A DNA stretch of 22,513 nucleotides. It comes from a virus. Numbering within the stretch: the stretch's first letter is position 1; the number at the start of each line of letters is the position of its first letter. The DNA lies in the IMG/VR virus record IMGVR_UViG_3300044639_001553, positions 1 to 22,513 of that record. One strand, given 5' to 3'. This document shows positions 1 through 7,032 of this stretch, in pieces. The position numbers were made by a program, and so were the translations under genes. The notes under the pieces were generated by a model, which had not been told where the DNA came from, searched no databases, and was given only the letters and a program-made list of their open reading frames with translations.

Positions 1-1863
1 ATCTGTTCCGCTAGTACCTGACGAACCTGAAGTTCCTGATGAACCTGAAGTTCCACTTGAACCATCTGTTCCGCTAGTTCCTGATGAACCTGAAGTTCCT
101 GATGAGCCATCTGTTCCGCTAGTTCCTGATGAACCATCTGTACCGCTAGTTCCTGATGAACCTGAAGTTCCACTTGAACCATCTGTTCCGCTAGTGCCTG
201 ATGAACCTGAAGTTCCTGAGCTACCATCTGTACCGCTAGTTCCTGATGAACCATCTGTACCGCTAGTTCCTGATGAACCATCTGTACCGCTAGTTCCTGA
301 TGAACCATCTGTTCCGCTAGTTCCTGATGAACCTGAAGTACCATCTGTTCCGCTAGTTCCTGATGAACCATCTGTTCCGCTAGTTCCTGATGAACCTGAA
401 GTTCCACTTGAACCATCTGTTCCGCTAGTTCCTGATTCTCCTGAAGTACCACTTGAACCTGATGTTCCGCTAGTTCCTGATTCTCCTGAAGTACCGCTTG
501 AACCTGATGTTCCGCTAGTTCCTGATTCTCCTGAAGTTCCTGAAGAACCTGAAGTACCGCTTGAACCTGATGTTCCGCTAGTTCCTGATTCTCCTGAAGT
601 TCCTGAAGAACCTGAAGTACCGCTTGAACCTGATGTTCCGCTAGTTCCTGATTCTCCTGAAGTTCCTGAAGAACCACTTGAACCATCAACTCCACTTAAA
701 CCGCTTGAACCTGATGTTCCGCTAGTTCCCGATTCTCCTGAAGTACCACTTGAACCTGATGTACCGCTAGTTCCCGATTCTCCTGAAGAACCACTTGAAC
801 CACTTGAACCTGATGTACCGCTAGTTCCTGATTCTCCTGAAGAGCCACTTGAACCGCTTGAACCTGATGTACCGCTAGTTCCTGAAGAACCACTTGAACC
901 ATCAACTCCACTTAAACCACTTGAACCTGATGTACCGCTAGTTCCTGATTCTCCTGAAGTTCCTGAAGTACCACTAGTACCCGATGTTCCTGTTCCACCT
1001 GTAAAATTAATTATTACATTACCACTTCCGTTATCTATAACAGAAGCACCTGAAAAAGTCATACCTGTAACGTTTGTTGCCGTTACACCTGACGTGGCAT
1101 CATAAATTGTAAGAGGGCTTCCACCTCCACCGCTTGTAAATCCAGTTACCTGAATATCCTCACCAAGTGAATTGGTAAGAGTTAAAGTTTGGCTACCACT
1201 ATTATAAGTTCCACCTGTAATTGGAGCAGTTAAACCTGTAATTGTTATTGTACCGCCAGTATTATTATATAAATCTAAATCTGATGTACCTGAAAAATAT
1301 GTACCACCCGTAATTTGAACGTCACTACCATAAAATATCCTCCAACGAGCATCTCCTACTGTTGTCCCACTTTGACCTTCAATTGTCGAACCAGTCCAAG
1401 CGTTAATAAAATCTCTACCCGCTTGTGAACGGTCATTAACCGATGTTGCATAGTCAGTAACAGTAATTCCAGAGTTACCTGTTAATCCTGTCAACGCATT
1501 CCATAGTGTATCATAATTTGGTATTGTATATTGATATACAGTTTCAGTTTCCTGAACAAATACTTGCATACCTAATCTCCTTCTACCTGAAGATATATTA
1601 TCAGAATTTAACGTTAATACATCACGTGAAAATGCACTTCCCGTTCCTTTCGTGAATTGAATTGGTATTGTATTACCAGAATTTTGAATTGCTCCTGATG
1701 TTACACCGTATGTCGACCAATTTAAATCCGAAAGTGAATATACCTCCATATATCCACCTGTTTGGAGTACAGAAAAATTAGTACCAAATGTTGCTGTCCT
1801 TGTTACGGATTCAGAACCTGAAAGTTGACTTGCGGTTATAGGATTTTTATATGGAAATGACAT
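1..1863 (-). CDS. Collagen-like tail fibre protein, C-terminus beyond the window
   Basis: The frame is open from ATG at 1863 (MSFPYKNPITASQ) to the window edge, giving 621 residues without the C-terminus. Residues 1-120 form an unrecognised N-terminal domain, presumably the virion attachment part. Around residues 170-255 there are two copies of a beta-rich motif of the form ITGGTYxSGxxxLxLxN followed by (I/V)TGxT. From residue 292 to the edge the protein is uninterrupted Gly-X-X, about 110 triplets, mostly GTS, GSS and GES with occasional GTD, GVD and GLS. No proline was seen in the stretches translated. Such repeats form trimeric collagen-like rods in phage fibres (established for the class). 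The missing C-terminus would be expected to hold the receptor-binding tip (inference). It follows the Thr/Pro-rich gene after a 34-nt gap and closes the visible adhesin cassette. A bacterial adhesin is unlikely because the gene is co-linear with baseplate genes. Confidence 0.85.
   Translation of the reverse strand, partial: MSFPYKNPITASQLSGSESVTRTATFGTNFSVLQTGGYMEVYSLSDLNWSTYGVTSGAIQNSGNTIPIQFTKGTGSAFSRDVLTLNSDNISSGRRRLGMQVFVQETETVYQYTIPNYDTLWNALTGLTGNSGITVTDYATSVNDRSQAGRDFINAWTGSTIEGQSGTTVGDARWRIFYGSDVQITGGTYFSGTSDLDLYNNTGGTITITGLTAPITGGTYNSGSQTLTLTNSLGEDIQVTGFTSGGGGSPLTIYDATSGVTATNVTGMTFSGASVIDNGSGNVIINFTGGTGTSGTSGTSGTSGESGTSGTSGSSGLSGVDGSSGSSGTSGTSGSSGSSGSSGESGTSGTSGSSGSSGSSGESGTSGTSGSSGTSGESGTSGTSGSSGLSGVDGSSGSSGTSGESGTSGTSGSSGTSGSSGTSGESGTSGTSGSSGTSGSSGTSGESGTSGTSGSSGTSGESGTSGTSGSSGTSGESGTSGTDGSSGTSGSSGTSGTDGSSGTSGTDGTSGSSGTSGTDGSSGTSGTDGSSGTSGTDGSSGTSGTDGSSGTSGSSGTSGTDGSSGTSGSSGTSGTDGSSGTSGTDGSSGTSGSSGTSGTDGSSGTSGSSGTSGSSGTSGTD
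224..331 (-). repeat. 27-nt tandem repeat inside the collagen array
   Basis: Three identical 27-nt copies begin at 224, 251 and 278. A fourth at 305 differs by one base (a to t in the plus-strand text). Each copy encodes three triplets of the pattern GSS-GTS-GTD. The identity, including synonymous positions, points to recent tandem duplication. Confidence 0.85.
485..673 (-). repeat. 63-nt tandem repeat, three perfect copies
   Basis: Three identical 63-nt units begin at 485, 548 and 611. The unit is 21 codons (seven Gly-X-X triplets), so gain or loss of a unit keeps the frame. The flanking array is similar but not identical. Confidence 0.88.
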
Positions 1864-1879
1864 GTTGTTTTGTTTATAT

Positions 1880-1885
1880 TAAAAA
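1880..1885 (-). promoter_or_regulatory. TTTTTA element 16 nt before the collagen-like fibre start (variant of TATTTA)
   Basis: In the 34-nt gap between the Thr/Pro-rich gene and the fibre gene, the coding strand reads TTTTTA, then 16 nt, then ATG. This is the spacing of the TATTTA element before three other genes in the window, with one mismatch. No Shine-Dalgarno is present; the leader is A-rich, as is common in Bacteroidetes. The role (promoter or initiation signal) is inferred. Confidence 0.4.
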
Positions 1886-1897
1886 TATGTTTTTATA

Positions 1898-4465
1898 TTA
1901 TGTTTTAGTGTCCCCCTTAAAGTAGATTGTAACAGACAATGGAGGTGCCACTGGTTGTTCAGCATACGAACCTAACCATAATACTCTATAAGTCCCTGCA
2001 GGAATGGCTGCTCCTGAAGTTACGATAACGTTTTGTGTTGATAAACCTGGGTCAGGCGTACCATCATTGATAACATTAGTTGCACATGCACTACCAGTAC
2101 CAATATCTACCGTCATATTTGTCATTGTACCTCCAACACCCGCCAATGGTACCCAAATTGAATAGAAGTATTGAATACTAGGGTCTACTTGTCCAGGTGC
2201 TACCGCGATAGTACCAAACGTATATTGATTTTGTCCACAACCATAAGAATCATTACCCGAACCAGAAACTTGTCTTATTGGTCCTGCCAAAGTTGTAACA
2301 GGCGTTAGGAACCCATCAACAGTAGTTGACCAACCTGAGAAATGAGCATAAACGTCCAAATCAGGAGAATAATTTGGTCCTGCGGCCGGAGCAACCTGAC
2401 CATTAAGCCAATAACCATAGAATGAAACGGCACCATTATCTGACATATATTGACCAAGATTATTAGTTGAACTAACATCACTTGGTTCAGGGAAAATGTA
2501 AGCCGAGAATGGTAGATTAGTTGGTGTTGGTGTAGGTGTTTGAGTTGGTGTTTCTGTGTTAGTTGGTGTCTGAGTTACCGTTGGTGTTGGTGTATTCGTT
2601 GGAGTCTCAGTATTTGTTGGTGTCTGAGTTTGGGTTGGCGTTTCAGTGTTAGTTGGTGTCTGAGTTTGGGTTGGCGTTTCAGTATTTGTAGGTGTATTAG
2701 TTGGAGTCTCAGTATTAGTTGGTGTTTGAGTTTGAGTTGGTGTTTCTGTGTTAGTTGGTGTTTGAGTTTGAGTTGGCGTCTCGGTATTTGTTGGAGTATT
2801 TGTTGGAGTCTCAGTATTTGTTGGTGTCTGAGTTTGAGTAGGTGTTTCTGTATTTGTAGGTGTCTGAGTTTGAGTTGGCGTCTCGGTATTTGTTGGTGTA
2901 TTTGTTGGTGTTTCAGTATTAGTTGGAGTTTGAGTTTGAGTTGGCGTCTCAGTATTAGTAGGTGTTTGAGTTTGTGTTGGAGTCTCGGTATTTGTTGGTG
3001 TCTGAGTTGGAGTTTCAGTATTTGTTGGTGTCTGAGTTTGTGTTGGAGTTGGAGTTTCAGTATTTGTTGGTGTCTGAGTTGGAGTTTCAGTATTTGTTGG
3101 TGTCTGAGTTGGTGTTTCAGTTGGGGTAGGTGTTTGAGTTTCAGTTGCAGTAGGTGTTGAACCTGCAGTTGCAGTTGTACTTGGTGTTGGTGTTTGAGTT
3201 TCTGTATTAGTCGGTGTCTGAGTTGATGTTGGTGTTTCAGTATTAGTCGGTGTTTGAGTTTGTGTTGGTGTTTCTGTAGGAGTTTGTGTTGGAGTCTCAG
3301 TATTAGTAGGTGTTTGAGTTTGTGTCGGTGTTTCAGTATTTGTAGGTGTTTGAGTTTGTGTCGGTGTTTCAGTATTTGTAGGTGTGTTTGTTGGAGTTTC
3401 AGTATTAGTTGGCGTTTGAGTTTGTGTTGGTGTAGGCGTAGGTGTTGCGTTATACGTATATCCTGTAATAAATGCATAAGTATAAATTGAACCAGGCGCA
3501 CTAACTATAAGGTTATTAAAAATAGATATTTGAGTTGCGTCGGTATAAACATCGTTTAATACGGTTTGTGTAAATCCTGTTGTTTCCCCAAACGGAATTA
3601 CAATATTTACCGAATTAAAAATTGGGATTCCCGTTGTTTCTATTTCGTCAATAAATGATATGTTAAGTGCAACATCAGACAATGTTGACGCAGTGGCACC
3701 ATAACCTGCATAAATTGAACCAGACGAATAGAATGCTTCAAGATTAATTATAACACCAGCGGGTGTGACACTTGGAGTAGGGGTTAATGTTGGAGTCTCA
3801 GTATTAGTAGGTGTATTTGTTGGTGTTTCAGTTGGTGTAGGAGTTTGAGTTTCAGTCGCAGTAGGAGTTAACCCAACAGATGCTGTCGGAGAAGGTGTAA
3901 GTGTTGCAGTTGTAGTTACCGTTGGAGTTTGGGTTTGAGTTGGAGTTTGGGTTTGAGTAGATGTTTGAGTTTGAGTTGGTGTTTCAGTATTGGTTGGTGT
4001 TTGGGTTTGAGTTGGCGTCTCAGTATTAGTTGGTGTTTGTGTATTTGTTGGAGTTACTGTCGGTGTTTGAGTCTGAGTAGCAGTATTTGTCGGTGTTTGA
4101 GTTTGAGTTGGTGTTTCAGTATTGGTTGGTGTTTGGGTTTGAGTTGGCGTCTCAGTATTAGTTGGTGTTTGTGTATTTGTTGGTGTAGTCGTTGGGGTTG
4201 TGGCAATTGAAGTTACTGATGGTGTTGGTGTAGGTGTTGGCGTTACACACTCAAGGGTTACAACAACCCCATTAAACATGTCTGTTCTTGTTTGTGCGGA
4301 ATAATAAATTACATTGTCAACATAAACATTAAATGGTCCTAAGGCGTTTGAATTAGATGCTAATCTAACAATATATGTGGTACAACCTGTTACTGTTAAT
4401 TGTTGTTCAATTTCAGTTCCACATCCAGGTGCATTATTTGTTACTAATATAGAGTAAGTCGACAT
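1898..4465 (-). CDS. Thr/Pro-rich multidomain virion adhesin or fibre (855 aa)
   Basis: Three globular domains are separated by two long Thr/Pro-rich spacers. Residues 1-74 form a small beta-rich domain with several Cys. Residues about 75-237 are a spacer of TPTNTETPTQTQ-type units. Residues about 238-340 form a second domain beginning AGVIINLEAFYSSG. Residues about 341-648 are a second, longer spacer. Residues about 649-855 form a Gly/Tyr/Trp-containing C-terminal domain. About 55% of the protein is spacer. There is no signal peptide or membrane segment, so export by the host is unlikely. From position and architecture I infer an elongated virion appendage, with spacers extending binding domains outward. 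I do not recognise the globular domains. The start is ATG at 4465, preceded by an 84-nt noncoding gap with a TATTTA element. Confidence 0.85.
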   Translation of the reverse strand: MSTYSILVTNNAPGCGTEIEQQLTVTGCTTYIVRLASNSNALGPFNVYVDNVIYYSAQTRTDMFNGVVVTLECVTPTPTPTPSVTSIATTPTTTPTNTQTPTNTETPTQTQTPTNTETPTQTQTPTNTATQTQTPTVTPTNTQTPTNTETPTQTQTPTNTETPTQTQTSTQTQTPTQTQTPTVTTTATLTPSPTASVGLTPTATETQTPTPTETPTNTPTNTETPTLTPTPSVTPAGVIINLEAFYSSGSIYAGYGATASTLSDVALNISFIDEIETTGIPIFNSVNIVIPFGETTGFTQTVLNDVYTDATQISIFNNLIVSAPGSIYTYAFITGYTYNATPTPTPTQTQTPTNTETPTNTPTNTETPTQTQTPTNTETPTQTQTPTNTETPTQTPTETPTQTQTPTNTETPTSTQTPTNTETQTPTPSTTATAGSTPTATETQTPTPTETPTQTPTNTETPTQTPTNTETPTPTQTQTPTNTETPTQTPTNTETPTQTQTPTNTETPTQTQTPTNTETPTNTPTNTETPTQTQTPTNTETPTQTQTPTNTETPTNTPTNTETPTQTQTPTNTETPTQTQTPTNTETPTNTPTNTETPTQTQTPTNTETPTQTQTPTNTETPTNTPTPTVTQTPTNTETPTQTPTPTPTNLPFSAYIFPEPSDVSSTNNLGQYMSDNGAVSFYGYWLNGQVAPAAGPNYSPDLDVYAHFSGWSTTVDGFLTPVTTLAGPIRQVSGSGNDSYGCGQNQYTFGTIAVAPGQVDPSIQYFYSIWVPLAGVGGTMTNMTVDIGTGSACATNVINDGTPDPGLSTQNVIVTSGAAIPAGTYRVLWLGSYAEQPVAPPLSVTIYFKGDTKT
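2524..3447 (-). repeat. Long Thr/Pro spacer-coding repeat block
   Basis: Degenerate tandem units of 6-12 codons encode combinations of TPTNTE, TPTQTQ and TPTNTP. A higher-order unit of roughly 34 residues recurs about three times in the middle. Synonymous codons differ between most units (plus-strand gttggtgtctgag versus gttggtgtttgag), so much of the block is not freshly duplicated. Confidence 0.88.
3762..4242 (-). repeat. Shorter Thr/Pro spacer-coding repeat block
   Basis: This has the same Thr/Pro composition as the longer block and joins the first and second globular domains of the 855-residue protein. It contains the perfect 89-nt duplication listed separately. Confidence 0.87.
3963..4183 (-). 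repeat. 89-nt perfect direct repeat (3963-4051 and 4095-4183)
   Basis: Two identical 89-nt copies lie 132 nt apart (start to start), which is 44 codons, so recombination between them keeps the frame. They are separated by 43 nt of related Thr/Pro-coding sequence. The perfect identity inside a block whose other units vary points to a recent duplication or gene conversion. Confidence 0.88.
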
Positions 4466-4481
4466 TCGTTGTTTTACTTAA

Positions 4482-4487
4482 TAAATA
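4482..4487 (-). promoter_or_regulatory. TATTTA element 16 nt before the Thr/Pro-rich gene
   Basis: The coding strand reads GTGGTATTTATTAAG, with TATTTA followed by exactly 16 nt and ATG at 4465. It lies in an 84-nt gap (4466-4549) that also holds a run of ten T on the coding strand (4508-4517 region) but no GC-rich hairpin. The same element and spacing precede the genes starting at 10924 and 19730. A promoter or initiation role is inferred. Confidence 0.5.
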
Positions 4488-4549
4488 CCACGACTATCTT
4501 ATTTGAATAAAAAAAAAATAAAACAGATTATTATAAAAATAAAAATATC

Positions 4550-4900
4550 TTATATTACACAAGAAGGGTCTGAATATACAATAGAAAAATTACAATTTGC
4601 TTCTTGAATATCAATATTGACGACACAAGAAGCCAATTCAATAGTAATTTGGAAAGTACAACCAAAAGTACATTGTAATAATTTAAAAATACTACATCCA
4701 TTGTTATCCGTTAAGGTTAACATTATCTCAGGAGCAGTATTAAATATTGAAGGTATTGTGTTATTATATTCAACTGTAGGTGGAACGGGTCCTGTATTTA
4801 TAGTACCAAGTAAAGTTTGATAGTTCCCATATACATCTGATATATAGACATCAATTGGGTATGTACCTCCCGATATTTCCGTTATTCTTACCTGTATCAT
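4550..4900 (-). CDS. Small Cys-rich protein of the adhesin cassette (116 aa)
   Basis: I chose ATG at 4900 because it overlaps the stop of the SprB-repeat gene as ATGA, a classic coupling arrangement. A TTG three codons upstream is possible but weaker. The protein opens MIQVRITEISGGTYPI and contains a segment ending LTLTDNNGC, which resembles the end of an SprB-type repeat. It has six Cys in its second half (CSIFKLLQC, FGC, ASC, ANC, PSC). It lacks a signal peptide and membrane segments. I do not recognise a family. Coupling to the SprB-repeat gene suggests that the two products act together, for example as a cap, adaptor or small fibre subunit; this is inference. Confidence 0.75.
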   Translation of the reverse strand: MIQVRITEISGGTYPIDVYISDVYGNYQTLLGTINTGPVPPTVEYNNTIPSIFNTAPEIMLTLTDNNGCSIFKLLQCTFGCTFQITIELASCVVNIDIQEANCNFSIVYSDPSCVI

Positions 4901-7032
4901 GTTAAACAAATTGTATCATAAACGATTATCAATTCAATAATAATTTCCTGACCATTTAAACTATTGTTAGTTGGACTTGTTTGAATTATTATTTGATTAT
5001 TGGCAGAATCTACCGTTATTACACCAATACCAGGTATTGTATTTAATAAACTAACAACTGTATCATAATAATCATTATCACTTGGTGCAACATTTAAAGA
5101 TGTTGTTGTAAAGAACGTATCACTTGTTGTTATACCTAAAGGATTTACGGAAACTTTAACTGTAAAAGTTGCAGATATTAAACTACAACTTGTATTTCCC
5201 GAAGTTAAATCATCAAATCCAACATTCAACATTTGTAACAATCCAAACTTAGTTTGTGATTGAATGTTAAACACTTGAGACCCCATTACATAAGTTTGAT
5301 AAGAAACATATGCCGCATCACAAGTAATACTGGTAGTTCTTGATAATGAACATCCATTATCATCAACTATTGTTAAATTGTATGTTCCACCTGTTAAACC
5401 TGTGACAGTAATTTCTTGTGGGTTATTAGGTATATTATCAGACCAAGTAAATACGAAAGGTGGAGTACCAGATGAGATAAATGCAGTTAACATCCCATCA
5501 GAACCTGTACCACAGGAAGTGCTATATAAACTATAATCTAACGGTGAACTTTCCCCAACATATACTTGAGTAGTTTGGGTACAACCCGTACTATCTGTAA
5601 CGGTAATTGTATGTTGTCCCGATGAAACATTATCAAATGTAATTGCAGATAATGTAGTATCATTTATATTAACTAAACCATCTAATGAATAGTCAAATGG
5701 AGATTCTCCCCCATCACTCTTGTTAACTGTGATATAACCATTATCACGATTGCAAGTTGTTCCTGTAGTTTCAGTGGAAATTGTAAAGGTATTAGTAGCA
5801 TATAATGTAACCTCATCCATATAAAAACATCCCGATTCATCTTGAACCGAAACTGAATATGTTCCCGAAGCTAAATTTGAAAATAATTGAGTGGTTTGAT
5901 TATTACTAACATTTAATGTATTCCCATTAGGATAAATTAAAGTATAGATATAAGGCGATGTACCTCCAATAACCGAAACAGTTATTGAACCACCATTACT
6001 TGAACATGTTGAACCTTGTGTTGAAATACTAACAGACGTTATACCATTTGGTGATGTTAGAGTTGTACCTACCGTGATTGTACATAAAGCTGCATCGGTA
6101 ACTTGGAAAGAATAATTTCCTGGTGATAATCCAGATATTGACCATGATGTCGGATATTGGACCACCACTTGACCTGTGGATGCAGAATAGTAATAAGGTG
6201 CGGTTCCTCCCGTAATTTGAATGGTTAAAACTCCATCGGCGGAAAAACAAGTTGGTTCCGTTGCTGTAAATATTCCCAACCCTATTGGCGGTACATCAAC
6301 AATTGTTGCAGACTTTGTTGTCACACATCCATAAAAATCTGTGACACTAACAGAGTAATTTCCCGCAGTTAATCCAGTTACAGTTGACCCTGTGGCACTT
6401 GTGTTCCAAAGATATGTATATGGTGGACTACCTGTTAAACCAGTAATCATAATTTTACCCATAGCACTACCTCCGCAAGATGAGTTTGGTACCACATATA
6501 GTCCATAATCTAATGTATCGGAATCTTCAACGATAAAATTGGCACTTTGTCCTGTACAACCACCCAAGTCAAGAACAGTTATATAATATGTTCCCGCTGT
6601 TAGGCTTCCAAATTCAACGGTAGATTGGCTTGTAGTTGCAGATTGAGAAAATACCCCATCTCCATGATATAAATAAAAACTTGTTGAGGAATAATCAGAT
6701 GTCGATGTTCCTGTAACTGCCCCGTTATTTTCAGAACATGTTGTTCCCATAACTCCAAGAATACTTGCACATACCCCACTTGATACTGGTATATTAATGT
6801 AAAATTCACTATTTGTTGGTAGGGTACTATCATTAACCCTAACCGCATATGTTGTGGCGCTTAATCCCGTTTTAACCGCAGGTGATGTTGTAACAATATC
6901 AGGTGATAATACAGGACTTAACCATTGTACTGTATATGGTGGAGTACCACCAGTCAAAGTCAAACTAATTGACCCTGAGTTTGTATTTGAACAATCCCCC
7001 GTAACCGCTATGTTATAATTAAACACTGACAT
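4897..7032 (-). CDS. Virion protein with seven SprB-type repeats (711 aa)
   Basis: The protein is a string of modules of about 60-70 residues, each with a leading Cys, then GGTxPYxYxW, then G-x-Y-x-(V/L)-x-V-x-D and a closing GC. This is the SprB repeat pattern of flavobacterial gliding adhesins. Modules lie at about 14-69 (lacks the closing Cys), 99-170 (divergent), 186-245, 262-325, 343-410, 427-491 and 507-570. Residues 571-711 form a different C-terminal domain whose last part resembles the C-terminus of the gene just upstream. ATG at 7032 overlaps the preceding stop by one base (TAATG). There is no signal peptide and no recognisable type IX secretion C-terminal domain, so it is more likely a virion component than a secreted adhesin. 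Receptor binding or surface adhesion is inferred. Confidence 0.85.
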   Translation of the reverse strand: MSVFNYNIAVTGDCSNTNSGSISLTLTGGTPPYTVQWLSPVLSPDIVTTSPAVKTGLSATTYAVRVNDSTLPTNSEFYINIPVSSGVCASILGVMGTTCSENNGAVTGTSTSDYSSTSFYLYHGDGVFSQSATTSQSTVEFGSLTAGTYYITVLDLGGCTGQSANFIVEDSDTLDYGLYVVPNSSCGGSAMGKIMITGLTGSPPYTYLWNTSATGSTVTGLTAGNYSVSVTDFYGCVTTKSATIVDVPPIGLGIFTATEPTCFSADGVLTIQITGGTAPYYYSASTGQVVVQYPTSWSISGLSPGNYSFQVTDAALCTITVGTTLTSPNGITSVSISTQGSTCSSNGGSITVSVIGGTSPYIYTLIYPNGNTLNVSNNQTTQLFSNLASGTYSVSVQDESGCFYMDEVTLYATNTFTISTETTGTTCNRDNGYITVNKSDGGESPFDYSLDGLVNINDTTLSAITFDNVSSGQHTITVTDSTGCTQTTQVYVGESSPLDYSLYSTSCGTGSDGMLTAFISSGTPPFVFTWSDNIPNNPQEITVTGLTGGTYNLTIVDDNGCSLSRTTSITCDAAYVSYQTYVMGSQVFNIQSQTKFGLLQMLNVGFDDLTSGNTSCSLISATFTVKVSVNPLGITTSDTFFTTTSLNVAPSDNDYYDTVVSLLNTIPGIGVITVDSANNQIIIQTSPTNNSLNGQEIIIELIIVYDTICLT

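Larger units (their letters stand above)
1..990 (-). repeat. Collagen-like Gly-X-X coding array
   Basis: These 330 codons encode Gly at every third position without a break. Serine dominates the third position of each triplet (Asp sometimes); Thr, Ser, Glu, Leu or Val takes the second. Sub-arrays of 27 and 63 nt are perfectly repeated in tandem, and the remainder varies at synonymous sites. The array continues past the left edge. Confidence 0.93.

Noticed and set aside
194-1105. Plus-strand open frame encoding a PLVPDEPSVPLV-type Pro/Val/Glu repeat protein
   Set aside because: It is the antisense reading of the collagen-like array. Its regularity comes from the minus-strand Gly-X-X codons, and all neighbours are on the minus strand.
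2540-4210. Plus-strand open frames rich in Cys, Trp and Ser (CWCLSLSW-type) and an alternate minus-strand frame rich in His/Leu/Gln/Lys
   Set aside because: These are shadows of the Thr/Pro repeat. Repetitive DNA keeps all frames open, and the low-complexity products have no plausible start context.
2524-4242. Possible CRISPR array because of regular short repeats
   Set aside because: There are no constant repeat/unique spacer units; the repeats are coding, variable and in frame throughout, with no cas genes.
1898-4465. Diversity-generating retroelement variable region in the adhesin genes
   Set aside because: No reverse transcriptase, template repeat or A-to-N mutated copy is visible. The perfect repeats are tandem coding repeats.
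4897-7032. Host-derived surface adhesin (chromosomal island) instead of a phage gene
   Set aside because: There is no signal peptide or type IX sorting domain. It is coupled to a baseplate-type gene in an uninterrupted structural operon with gp25- and gp6-like genes.
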